Source: Rhodeus uyekii (taxonomy: Eukaryota; Chordata; Actinopteri; Cypriniformes; Acheilognathidae). Taken from it: 64,000 nt of DNA. The notes under the pieces are model-generated. The model was not told the DNA's origin and made no database searches. It saw only the letters and a list, made by a program, of their open reading frames with translations. Each line of letters opens with the position of its first letter. Positions within the stretch are counted from its first letter, which is position 1. The translations under genes were made by a program, and so were the position numbers. This document shows positions 38,381 to 50,110 of this stretch, piece after piece. The stretch is taken from assembly GCA_037043235.1 (NCBI GenBank), contig JAWRVZ010000030.1, forward strand, positions 62,001 through 126,000, in the 5' to 3' direction.

Positions 38381-38580
38381 TTCTATTTATTTGGAATTGT
38401 ACTGTTGCTCTCACAACGTCTCAGTTCCAGGACGCTTATTTTGCCTGTTTCCAGTCACACATTCTTTTGTTCTAGTTCTTTCCATCACTCATCTGTTGCC
38501 ATGGACACCAATCACTTATCTTGTTAGCTTTGTCAGGTGTTACCCATCATGTCCTGTATTTAACCCTCTTGTGTTCCTTG

Positions 38581-38810
38581 TAGGGACGGGCATATCGATA
38601 CGCACAAGCTACTTACTTGGTATCAGTATCGCCACAAAAATATCGATATTAAAATTCAATTAATAATTTCTGCATCAATTTCTGCAATAAGTGTTTTCGG
38701 TACTTCTGTTTAATGTTTGTGCTAAAAAAAATTGTGCTAAATTTATTAATGGCCAATATGTCTTATGTGTCATGTGTGGATGTAATTTTCCTTTAATTTG
38801 CCTTTAAGTG

Positions 38811-38873
<63 letters not shown>

Positions 38874-39008
38874 ACTTTACTTCTTTTTTTAACTCACATA
38901 GGCTACACATTTAAGAAATAAGCGGTATCGGTATCGAAATCGGTAAAATTATACCCAAAAATATCGGTATCGTATCGAATTTAAAAAGTCAGGTATCGCC
39001 CATCCCTA
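38581..39008. mobile_element. hAT-like MITE with 8-bp duplication, inserted in an LTR-like fragment
   Basis: The ends TAGGGACGGGC and GCCCATCCCTA are inverted, and GTTCCTTG is duplicated at 38573-38580 and 39009-39016. The interior has 'tatcgatac'-type subterminal repeats and an (AT)n microsatellite at about 38813-38870. The flanking text (about 38440-38572 and after 39017) looks like a degraded LTR. Confidence 0.8.
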
Positions 39009-39090
39009 GTTCCTTGTCTTTTGTCAAATATTGTCAGTGTTACACGCTCCCCTGAGTACAGTCATTAAAAGGTATTTGCTTTAGTCATGT

Positions 39091-39428
39091 AGCTATCCGT
39101 GGCCGTATCCGTGGCCGTATCCGTGTCCGTATCCGTATCCATATCCGTATCCCTGTCCGTATCCGTATCCATATCCCTGTCCGTATCCGTGTCTGTATCC
39201 GTATCCCTGTCCGTATCCGTGTCCATATCCGTATCCCTGTCCGTATCCGTGTCCGTATCCATATCCGTGTCCGAGTCCGTATCCGTATCTGTGTCCGTAT
39301 CCGTATCCATATCCGTGTCCGTGTCCGAGTCCGTATCCGTATCCGTATCCGTATCTGTGTCCGTATCCGTATCCATATCCGTGTCCGTGTCCGTATCCGT
39401 ATCCGTGTCCGAGTCCGTATCCGTGTCC
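39091..39428 (+). repeat. Hexanucleotide variant repeat (CCGTAT/CCGTGT)
   Basis: About 56 tandem 6-mers, mainly CCGTAT, CCGTGT, CCATAT, CCCTGT and CCGAGT, in a patterned order. Because the unit is two codons long and lacks stops, long frames are open on both strands (DT-, GY/GH- and IR/TR-type products on minus, SV-type on plus). There is no sign of a real gene. Confidence 0.95.
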
Positions 39429-39469
39429 CATAACAGTTGGAAACATTTTCTGATGAAATGCAACAAATG

Positions 39470-41392
39470 AGTGGCTGAACAATGAGAATGCAGTACACTA
39501 AAGACGTTTTGGTTCCACTTTATTTTAAGCTGACTTAGTTACATTCTAATTACTCAAATAAGTAGTGAGTAATATTAATTAAATATGTACTTACTATAGA
39601 ATAACTGTAGGGTTTAGTTTAAGGTTAGTTACTTGTGCTACCAAACTTTCTTTACTACTTTATGTCCTTGTTCTTATCAGGCATCCAAGTTTCATTGAGC
39701 AAAGGTTATATCTGTGAGAAAGCAAATAAAGAAAGGAAGAAATGAGGGTTGTGGTTTTGGTGCGTGGGAGTTTACACAACCTTGTTAGTGGATTGGCTTA
39801 GTTTCAAAGGGAAATAAAACAGAGAGAAGCGATCAATAAAAGTAGTTTCGTGTACACTCTCTAGAAACACACATACGGCTGGTGGAAGAGAAGGTGTGTT
39901 GGGTTTTAAGTGACCTTGAGGTGTCAACACACACACACACACACACAAACAAACACAAAAATCACCTCCATCTGCACCTTACGACATTGCCTTACTCATA
40001 GGTTGACAAGTGGCGTTCAGACGCTCCCACTCTTCCATCATGCATTGTCCTCCCTCTCCATGTGCTTTTGTCAGGCGTTAACTCTCTGTCCATCTTTTGA
40101 GGGATGGTCAGAAAAGAGCAGACTAAACAAACCTGACACCATGACCCTAAAGGTCACCAAACTGCTCCTCTAAATCTTCACCCTGTGTTAAACAACCCCT
40201 CACACATGAGAATGAGACGCAACAGGTCACTATTCCCTAAAATACTCTGCTAACATAGTTTACTTGAAGGAGTGAATGAAATCGGACACTCGGACACAAG
40301 CTTGTGTTTGATTGTGTTAGTTTGATGTTTAATCATTATTTCAGTAGTGAGGAATATATTTATCTTGAACTCTGTCATGGTGTCAGGATCTGATTTTTTT
40401 TCTTCTGTGATCATCCTTTTGTTTTCATCCTAGTCACCTGTGTCCTGTAATCACCTCATTAGTCTCGTCACCTGTGTCTCGTTTCTTTGATCGATTCCTT
40501 GTGTTTAATAGCCTTGTGTTCTGTTTAGTTTGCTGTCCGTTCTCGTCATTTAAAAATCAATCAAAAAGGAATTTATACCTGTATAATATTAGACTGTAGC
40601 CATGTAGGACCAGCAATTTGGAAAATGGGTGGGTGGATGTACAGACCTTGACTTGGGACTTCATTCGGCACGGCCCTCACAGTGCATTATGGGTATTGTC
40701 TAGCCGTTGAGCGTACATCGGTTGTACACTCGTTATCAAGGTGCATTGTGGAATTTAATGTGTGCATTAGATAACATCCACTATAGTTTCAAATGGCTGT
40801 TTTATAGCTCTAGTATCTACAGTTATTGTCCACACTGTCCCATCTCTTCCAAACGTGTGCAGCTTCTATGGAATTTTAGATGAAAAATCTGATGGGACGT
40901 CTTACAAAAGCTGACTTCAATTTACTATTATATAATGCAAACTCGATTGTTCAGTTCCTGAGACCTCAGTTTGGAGGCTCTTAACCCTTGGGTTGCTCCA
41001 GACGGATTATCCCTAAAATTAGAGCACTGAAAGCCTGAAAAAGCATCTGCTAGATGGCAAGTAACTGCAAGTGTTTAGGCATGTGGCATTTAGTGTGGAA
41101 TGTTAGTGGCTCAGTTAACTAGTCACCCAGAGTTGATGTCAGATGATAATAGATGGCATCTGTGAGGGTTGGGCGGGTTGAGCGTGTTGAGCGGGCTTTG
41201 GATGAGGCCTCTGCATGCCACTTGGATCTTCCTGTCTAGGGTTGTAGGATACAGTAAGTCTCACTGTTGGCTGACTCACTGTCACACTCATCTGTGGAAA
41301 TAAATTGTGCAAACAGATGAAGGTAAGCGTCTGTCATCAATATCATCAGATTTCTCAAAAATCAGTTTGTAATTTCCTGTTACACAAAATAC

Positions 41393-41461
<69 letters not shown>

Positions 41462-41753
41462 AAAAACACATTTGGTGTTTTGATAATAGAGACACCATAT
41501 GTTAGCTATAAAAGAGAAAATTGCCATTTTTTTTGTGAGAAGTTGATACTTTTCTTCAACAAGGACACATTAAATTGATCAAACCTGACAATGATGACTT
41601 AGTAATACCAAAAATACTATTTCAAATAAATGCTGTTCTTTCAACTTTCAATTCATCAAAGCACACTGTAAAACATTGATTATGATGTCCATAATGGATA
41701 ATAACAAGAAATGTTTCTTGTGTATGAAATCAGCACATCATGTGACACATATG

Positions 41754-41795
<42 letters not shown>

Positions 41796-43540
41796 TGTGT
41801 GTGTGTATTTAAACTACCGGTAATACCTTAACTAAATGTTTTTGCAAAATTCCCTGTTCTAAAATATATTTTCTTTTCATATGATTACAGTTTTTTTAAT
41901 CATTGTTTAAAGATGATTATAGATGGGGCAGAACATTTCACATTTCTAGATAATGCGGTCACTGCTTTAAATGTCATATCAGCTATCAAATGCGATCAAA
42001 AGTGCCATAAAGCCAAATAAATACATATACTATTATTTACATGATTCATACTATGAATATCGTTTTACCATCATGGTTGTGTCCAAACTGATATTAGAAA
42101 CTCGCATAAACCACACCGTCCATAGCAAGTATTCTTATAAAATGTCCTCTCTGTAACCTTTTGTAATCTTCTATAAGCGCGCTTGATTATCTGGATATGG
42201 AGGAGTGACTTTCAACATAAATTTGTGTGTTAAACAAAGGGTCATGTTCAGGGTGGGGTCAGCGGGAGTTTGTGTATTTCTGTCTTTATCTTTCCCCTTC
42301 CTCCATCACTCTTTCTCTCTCGGCTGGGAACAGGTGGAGACTTCTGAGGGATATCAGCTGGAATTTGTGGTGGTGACTGATGGACATATTTGCAGTTGGG
42401 ATGGGCAGTGTGGGCATAACGGTCAGCTGTCCACATGGGCTGGTGAGAAATGTAACTCAGACTGAGGCCAACCGTTAGTCTTTACACCTCACGTCCTAGA
42501 ATAGCAGACTTTGGCTCTGATCCTGACCGTATGTGTGTGTGTGTGTGTGGAAGAGAAGCCAATGATAGTCTTAAACAGATAGTTCAACCAAAAATGAAAA
42601 TTCAGTCACCAGATGTTCACCCTCATGTCATCCCAAGCCCACTTTCATTAATCTTTGGAAACAGCAGAAGATATTTTTTATGAGATGAAAAGTCTAAAAT
42701 CTATTCATCCAAAACTCTGACGTTCAAAATGTTTGATTAAACTTAAACATTTAAAGCATTAAGTGGAATTAGGGGGAAATTTTACATTGTACTGTGTTTT
42801 TTACTCCCTAAAAAGAAGCAGCTTGATTCAATAGCAGCATTCAGAGTATTTTAGTAAGCATTTCTTTCTGAAGAATTCATGCACCAGAACCCAGAAAAAC
42901 TGATGTTTTTCCCAAAGAACCGGTTCATAGTTCTAGGTAAAGTCCATCAAAACAATAAAAAAGAAAAAGTGCATATGTAGTCATCAAATGTGCACAATAT
43001 TACAAAGAAGCATTCTGTTTCACCCAGAATAAAACACAAACAGAATCCAATTTAACAGTCAAATAAACTTAAATGCACTGAAGAAACATTTGCACGATCA
43101 GCATCAATAATCGCAAACATAATCATGTCTGCCCATTAGCCAGAGGGTCCTATAAGAGAAACGTTGTTAAAACAATGACGTGCGCTCTGTAAAGTCCCGT
43201 TCGCTCAACGCTCTTTGACTTGAGCCAAACCATTAAAACTCACATGCTAGGAGCCCATTACAGATCCATAACCCAGACTGCACCCCTCCTCCCGCACAAG
43301 CATTATTCTCCTGACTCAGCCTTCTTCGTTCACACAAACCCTCCTCGCCATTGTCATCATCACCATCATCAGTGCTTTTACAGGCCTGGCTTCCTCTTTG
43401 GTTCCCGTGGTGACTCTTAACTGTGTGACCTCAATGCCCATTCTGAGGCCTTTTTGTGTCCACTCTTCCTACAGGAAAGATTTTTGTTTTGTTTTTCCTT
43501 TTCTCCACCAATGCTGACTTGACCCACTTCTTACAAGCCT
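39470..43540. other. Intergenic DNA, no gene seen
   Basis: Contains an LTR-like fragment beginning TGTCATGGTGTCAGG (about 40374-40560), (CA)n at 39929-39948 and 41400-41459, (AT)n at 41763-41792, and a 'gatagttcaaccaaaaatg' MITE fragment at 42575-42680. No exon with family similarity was found on either strand. Confidence 0.5.
41400..41459 (+). repeat. (CA)n microsatellite
   Basis: About 30 uninterrupted CA units. Confidence 0.95.
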
Positions 43541-43544
43541 GAAA

Positions 43545-44460
43545 TGTCAGCGAGTGAATGAATGAGTTAGAGAGTGAGTGCATGTGTGCGTGAGTGAGTC
43601 AACAAGCAAGTGACAGAATGAGTGCGTACATGTCTGCATGCGTGAGAGAGTGAGTGAGATAGTGAATGTGTGAATCAGTGAGTGAGGGCATGTGTACATG
43701 TGTGTGCTTGAATTTGAGAGTGAATGATTGAGTGATTGAATGCATGAGTGAGAGAATTGGTGAATGCCAATTCAGTGAATGCATGAGTAAATGAGAAAAA
43801 GAGTGAGTGAGTGTGAGAGAGACTGAGTGCATGTGTACTTGTGTGTGCTTGAATTTGAGAGTAAATGAGTTAGTGAGTGAATGCGTGAGTCAGTGAGTGT
43901 GTGAGTAAGAGAGTAATTGACTGAGAGGGTGAGTGAGTGAGTGAGTGAATCAATAAGCAAGTGACAGAACATGTCTGCATGAGTGAGTGAGAGAGTGAGA
44001 GAGTGAATGCATGAGTGAGTGAGAAAAAGAGTGAGTACATGTGTGTGCTTGAATTTGAGAGCAAATGAGTGAGTGAATGAGAAAAGAGTGAGTGAGTGAG
44101 AGAGAGAGTGCGTGTGTACATGTGTGCGCTTGAATTTGAGAGTGAATGAGTGAGTGAATGCATGAATGAGAGAATGGGTGAGAGAGAATGAGAGAGTGAA
44201 TGCATGAGTGAATAAGAAAAAGAGTGAGTGAGTGTGAAAGGGACTGAGTGCATGTGTACTTGTGTGTGCTTGAATTTGAGAGTGAGTGAGTGAGTGAGTG
44301 AGTGAGTGAGTGAGTGAGTGAGTGAGTGAGTGAGTGAGTGAATGCGTGAGACAGTGAGTTGTGTGAGTAAGAGAGTGAGTGACTTAGAGGGTGAGTGAGT
44401 GAATGAATGAATGAATGAATGAATGTGTGAATGTGTGAGTTAGTTAGTAAAAGAGTTGCT
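43545..44460 (+). repeat. GAGT-based minisatellite with higher-order structure
   Basis: Tetranucleotide text (GAGT, GAAT) is arranged in longer units, each containing 'catgtgtacttgtgtgtgcttgaatttgagag' or a close variant. These recur near 43690, 43830, 44040, 44115 and 44250. A pure (GAGT)n core lies at about 44280-44340. Open minus-strand frames rich in Ser/His/Leu are by-products. Confidence 0.93.
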
Positions 44461-44625
44461 GAAAATTGATGAGAAGTAGTTAGAGAATCTAAATTAATTA
44501 TTGAGCAAAAGACACACAGAGAGTCCGAGAGCAGCACAAATAAACGCAAATGGAAAAGAATGAAATGCATTATTTTAGTGCATTCTATGAGACGTGGGAT
44601 GCTGATCTTTTGCACAGGATATATA

Positions 44626-45310
44626 CAGCAGAGTTCGGTTATGTCGACGGCCTGAAAAAAAGCGTCAAGATAACCGTTTAGCGAGATAACCTACAAATAT
44701 ATCTATTTATTAGATGAAGCGATCGGCATGCTATAAAAATGTACATCCACTGTATATGTTTGCTAACAACAAAAGGCATATGTGCACCAACTAACAGCAG
44801 AGATTTACCAGAATACAATAAAAACACCTTCCATTCTCCAAACAAACCTTTAATTATATTCTCCAACATTGCAAACACAATTTCGCTCACAGCTTAAACA
44901 GTCATAACATATTCGTGAGTTCATCACGCTGTGCTAGATTACATACTTTCTTGAGTTCTGCCTGTCTAATGTGCTTTCTCAACAAATTCGGCTTCGCCCC
45001 GTCTTTTAATAACCTGGTTCCCGCAGCGGCGCTGAGCAGAGCTCAATTCAGAACAAAAGCAGGATGTGTTTGTGTGTGTGTGCAATGCAAACTGAGCGCA
45101 CGCGCAGTGAACTAGGTACACTCATGACTCACAAGATAACCATGTGAAGTGGCGAATTTGTCTGAGATATTTGCTTGAGATATTAGTGTTCGGCGACATT
45201 AAATAATTGAAAAAACTGAGACAAATAGGGAGTTTGGCTGTTCCACTTCAAAAACGTCGACATAATAGGATTGGTGAGTTAACCGTGAGTTGAGTGAGTG
45301 AACTCCACTG
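44626..45310. mobile_element. TA-flanked MITE, 'ggttatgtcgac' family
   Basis: 685 bp. The left end is 'cagcagagttcggttatgtcgac' and the right end 'gtgagtgaactccactg', with TA on both sides (44624-44625 and 45311-45312). The inner copies of 'ggttatgtcgac' are inverted. It has no transposase and is a sister of the nested copy at 13610. Confidence 0.75.
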
Positions 45311-45312
45311 TA

Positions 45313-46140
45313 TTTGGAGTAAATAGCATGTAAAATATGTTAGATATAATGGAGTCTGTCTTCATATTGCTGAGAGAGACCCGCATGACTGCATTGAAAA
45401 GGGAAATCCCGTCCACAACACAGAGCCTAGCTTTATAAGTATTCCATCTCTAAGGTCTTCTGAAGGACAGCCAGAGAAGGGATGTACAAAGATTTATTCT
45501 GTGTCAGACAGAAATATAACATCCTCCAGTTGGTGACGCATCCGACCATCAATCAGTCAGAAGTCAGGCTGCGATTGGTGCAGGACGTGGAGGGGGGGGG
45601 GGGGGGGGGGGGGGAGGTTTGGCAACAGTGAGCCCGTTCTAATACGCAATCAGTCAGATATGACACAGCATGTGCTCTTTACACTGCTGCTGTTTCTGGA
45701 CGCTCTGAATGCCAGTGGCTTTGCGATGGATGCCAAGTGCCAGCTGCTGCTTTGAATGACGTGCACAAGCCAGCACAACACACCAGACTCATGGCTAATA
45801 ATCAAATGTTTACTATATTACACGGGACGCCCTTGAAAAGTCATTGTGGCTGGTTAAAGCAGAAGAGATCTTGAACTTTATATTGATACTTATAGGTGTG
45901 GATGCAGCATCACTCTAAATCGAACATTTTGGTTACAGGATATAAATGCCCTTTTATAGACATTTGCCAGCCGCTATTCAATTATTCAGGGGGGGAAAAG
46001 CTGTTTGGCAATTGGGGACTGAATTAAAGCTAATAGTATTCTGCTGGTCATGTGCTGGTCTTTCTGCCATCCGCCTCTCTCCTTCCTTGCTAAAGATGAC
46101 AATATATTGTCTTCTGTAATTTCATCTGTCCTGACCAGAC
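45313..46140. other. Intergenic DNA, no gene seen
   Basis: Unique-looking sequence apart from a 23-base G run. Confidence 0.5.
45592..45614 (+). repeat. Poly(G) run of 23
   Basis: Uninterrupted G run, the second such tract in the window. Confidence 0.9.
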
Positions 46141-46209
46141 GTCAGTGGGTGGGGTTAGTGTAAATAGCCTCTGCCAACAAGGTAGGTGTAAATGGACACT
46201 CCATTTTTA

Positions 46210-46894
46210 CAGTAATACCTTGAGATACGAGCAAAATTCGTTCCAGGACGGAGCTCGTAACTCAAATTGCTCGTATCTCAAATAATTTCCCCCATAAGAA
46301 ATGATAGGAAAACAATTATCCGTTCTGGCCCTCTAAAAAACTCCCTTAATGGTGCTAATAACAATGGAAAAACACACACAGAGAAAATTATAGTATATAA
46401 GGATTCCTGTGATATAAAATAAAATGTGGTTTTAATTGAGTTCTTACCTCGGATACAGGAGGAGGAGGGAGGGATAGCATAGATTACGTAGATAACGCAA
46501 ACACAATACAGAAGTGTAGTGTTTCTTCCCATGTTGTGTGTTGGATAGACTCAGAACCTCATATTAATTATTATTGAACACTCATAACTCGTGCTGCTCT
46601 CAGCTTAATACTGGTGAATCACTCGTCGCCCCCGGTAACCCCCGCTGTAAAACCAAGCTGCCTCTAGTGGAGATCATATGCAATTACCCCATGAATGTAT
46701 ATAACTCACACCACAGGAAGACTCGCCGGAGATGCGTATGGAAGTCAACAAACGAGTCAGTTCACTTCACGTGTTTTTTGATCTCAACAAATCTCAAATC
46801 TTTATTCGTATTTCAAAGCAAGAAATTGCTCAAAGGCTTGCTCGTGTCTCGGAATACTCGTATGTTGGGACGCTCATATCTCAAGGCATTACTG
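46210..46894. mobile_element. Tigger-like MITE, uninterrupted copy
   Basis: 685 bp with inverted ends 'cagtaataccttgagatacgagc' and 'gctcatatctcaaggcattactg', flanked by TA at 46208-46209 and 46895-46896. It is immediately followed by a truncated SINE, so it probably landed in one. It serves as the reference copy for the nested element at 13110. Confidence 0.85.
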
Positions 46895-46896
46895 TA

Positions 46897-46950
46897 ATTG
46901 TTCGATTCCCAGGGAAAGCAAGAATTGATTAGAACGTCAATGTTTCCTAA
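46897..46950 (+). repeat. Truncated SINE abutting a MITE
   Basis: Only the B-box ('gttcgattccc') and the middle part remain. The head is missing at the MITE junction. Confidence 0.6.
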
Positions 46951-49900
46951 GTTTTCACAAGGAATACATTTAAAAAAATCACATTTAATAAGGAAAGTAC
47001 ATCTTACTGACAATGCAACAGTTATTAATACTATTAAAATGCATTGATGTTGGGTTAAAGTGGGGTTTCAGCTGAACCAACACATATGCTACATATATTC
47101 TCATTCATGCACAGGATATATCATTGACCTTTTTCATGAGAGAGAATATGGCTTGGCAGCAATTCACAGATTAGCAAGTATCCAAACCACGTGCCACATG
47201 AGAGTCTCAGAGACACACAGGAAAGGTGTGGCCTCTATAAAGAACATATGCTTTGCTGGACCCCTGAGACTCTACATAAGCACTACTTTAAGTGGAAGGA
47301 TTAATCGGGGCTCAGAGATGAGGCCGCAGTACCTCTTAGACACTTGGTTTGCTTCTGTGATGTGGAACACTGATGTTATGAAGGGAATCTATGACATCAG
47401 GCGCTGAGGACCCACAACATTCAGCTGTAGATGTGTTTGTAATTTGTAGTGTCACATTATGACATTATGAAAAAAAGGTTAAGTGGAGTCAAGTCATAAA
47501 TAAAAGCTCTTAACTTCTGCATCTTTGAGTCCTCACTCATCCCTTCACCAAACCTGACAGTAACAGGTACAGTGATTTGGATCAGCATTAACAAATGCAC
47601 CCAAAATTCTGTCATCATTTACTCACCCTAAAATGTTGAGCAAGTATCAATTGAAGATATTTTAATACAATTTGAGCAATTTCTGTCCCTCCATTGACTG
47701 CTACGCAACTACCACAAGTTCATAAAGAGACTGTAAATTGAATCCTTATGAACTGAGAGGTTTAGACCCAATTTTCTTAAGAGAATCGATCGCTTTGGAT
47801 GATGAACAGATTGAATCAAGGGTTTTACTCACATATGAACACTGATCAGCGAACTTAAACAGAAGCTCACCAAAACCTGCCGGACCCGCTGGAGCAAACC
47901 TCATTGGTTCTTGCGGAACATGAGAACTAACCATTGAGCTTCCGTTTACTCATTTATGACACATTTATTGTGTCAAGCTGGTAGTTGCATAGACTGTCAA
48001 TCGAGGGCCAGAAATCTCTCCGATTTCATTAAAATATCTTCATTTGTGTTCAGAAGATGAACAAAAGTCTTGCAATTTTGGATCGACAGGAGAGTGAGTA
48101 AATATGGCATAATTTTCATTTCATTGGCTGAACTATCCCTTGGAACCCTCTAAAGTTAAAATTACATAGTTCTACAGATAATTAATAAGCGCAAAAGTTG
48201 GTTTAAAAATTAACTAGAGGTTACGAAATAATATTAGAGGGTTACATTTTTGCTATAAATTTACTGGGCTATACGAATTAATTAGATAATTTTGGTATGA
48301 TAGTAGACATAAAATCAATTGTTATATCTCCTATAATCAATTCAATACATTTATCATGCAAAGTAGTGCATTTTTGCATTTTTAAACTCCCAATATAAGA
48401 ATCCTTTCCATGGATGCTCATATTTGTGCATGTGCGCTTGAAACTAAAGTCCTGGGCTGATGTCCCAGTTAAGATTTAGAGTAACCTTTCCTTTCTCATC
48501 CTCATCATTGCACGTGAGAGTCGAACAGTGTGGGAGTTTAAAGCTCCACTGGTGTTCCAGGGGAGGATTTTTATTGCTGTTAAATGTGATCCGTGTGAGG
48601 CTCTCACAGTTGCTATTGTGGCATCTCTCCGTGTGTTTACTGTAGTTACAGTACCTCTATTATCAACAATAGGATGAGAGGTGAGGATGCGTCTTTGTGT
48701 ACTTAGTTATATTTAGCTGTAATTTGTGTCCAAACATCCTCATTTAGCAAATATGCAATTCATGCATATTTTAGGTTTTTATTGAATCTATACTTATTAT
48801 AATTGTTAAAGTAATTAAATAGTACAGTTCTTTTTTCGCAACAGCATAAATGTCTAGGATATGTCCTAGATATGATCTGCCTGTGTGATGCTCAAATCCT
48901 GGCAGCAAGTTTGTTTGTTACCAGGGCCACTCACATCCTAACAAACATAATCTGTGTCATAATGACCAGTGAAGAGAGGTTCTTAAGACAAAGAAGCGAT
49001 GGAAATGGACTGGCGGGTGGAGATATAGTTGGATGTTGCTCTGGTAACCAGCAGCAGGAGGAGGCTCTCTGTCTCTCACCTCTTTCACTGTCTCCACGAT
49101 GATCTGTGTTTCCCTCATTCAGCTGCAAGTAATCCTCAGAAAGTATTGCTCACTCAGCTCTTTCCACATAATCTTAAACAGTGGGTTTTATTTCATGAGA
49201 CCAACCAGAAATGATTTCAAGCTGTGTGTAACTCCAAAATGTTAACGGACAGTGGAAGGTCATTGTTGGTTTCAATGAAACTGCATATGTTAGTGGTGGT
49301 GTGTCGCAGAAGACTAGTTGAAAGACTCGGTTTATGTCTGGTGATCAATGTTGATTAAAAGCCTAAACGAAGCGATGGCTTCAGAAGCCTTGGATTAAAC
49401 CACTTGATTCATATGGATTACAATGGCTTTATGTACTTTAAGCTTGACATTTCTGGTTGCATGTGTCACGGGTTGGATAATTCATGACGCAGAAAGGACG
49501 ATAGTAATATACTTTGATGAACCATGAGCGTAACGTTAATACAAGACAATGAACAGAGGAGAACTCAAGGCTTAAACACACTGGAGGAAGATCATCAACA
49601 GAATAGGGAACAGGTGAGGAGGAAGTTCCACTACAGTTTTGCATTTTGCCCTATACATACTAACCCAGATAAACCATTTTGACATCAATAGCATGAGGAA
49701 AATCTACCTTGTAGATCATTTTAATCTCATCTCATAATTTGGCAGCAGGTTTATTAGGCTGCTGTCACTTTTAGACCTAATGCACGGATCCATTATTCTG
49801 TTACACATGCATTTTCTTTCTCAGCTGTTTGCATTCACTTAAAACAGAACTGACTGTTTTTATGTGAATACTCGCCAAGTTTGGCCTTTTGACATTGTTT

Positions 49901-50110
49901 TGTACGTGTTTGACTGTTTAAGCGCAATAAGCGATGAAAAAGAATTGAGTTTGGATGGGAACACAAAATCTACGGGAATGAGTAAGAGATGAGAGATAGA
50001 AAGAGCAGTTGATATTGTGTGTCCATTCAGCAGAAAATGAGTATTGGAAGCATTTCAGATGTTTCAGTATCGATATGTATCAATATTTTATATAGGCATG
50101 CATGATTTAA
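46951..50110. other. Intergenic DNA, no gene seen
   Basis: Holds a 'tcatcatttactcacccta ... ggctgaactatccctt' MITE (about 47595-48140) and a relative of the 16490 hAT-like MITE interior at about 49730-49945. Open frames such as 47060-47407 show no recognisable family. Confidence 0.5.

Noticed and set aside
39065..39498. Asp-Thr, Gly-Tyr and Ile-Arg repeat proteins
   Set aside because: The hexamer array is open in several frames at once, which points to a simple repeat rather than a gene.
43599..44615. Ser/His/Leu-rich frames up to 221 codons
   Set aside because: They fall wholly in the GAGT minisatellite.
47060..47407. 115-codon open frame as a possible gene
   Set aside because: No family similarity, no clear splice sites and no neighbours to support it.
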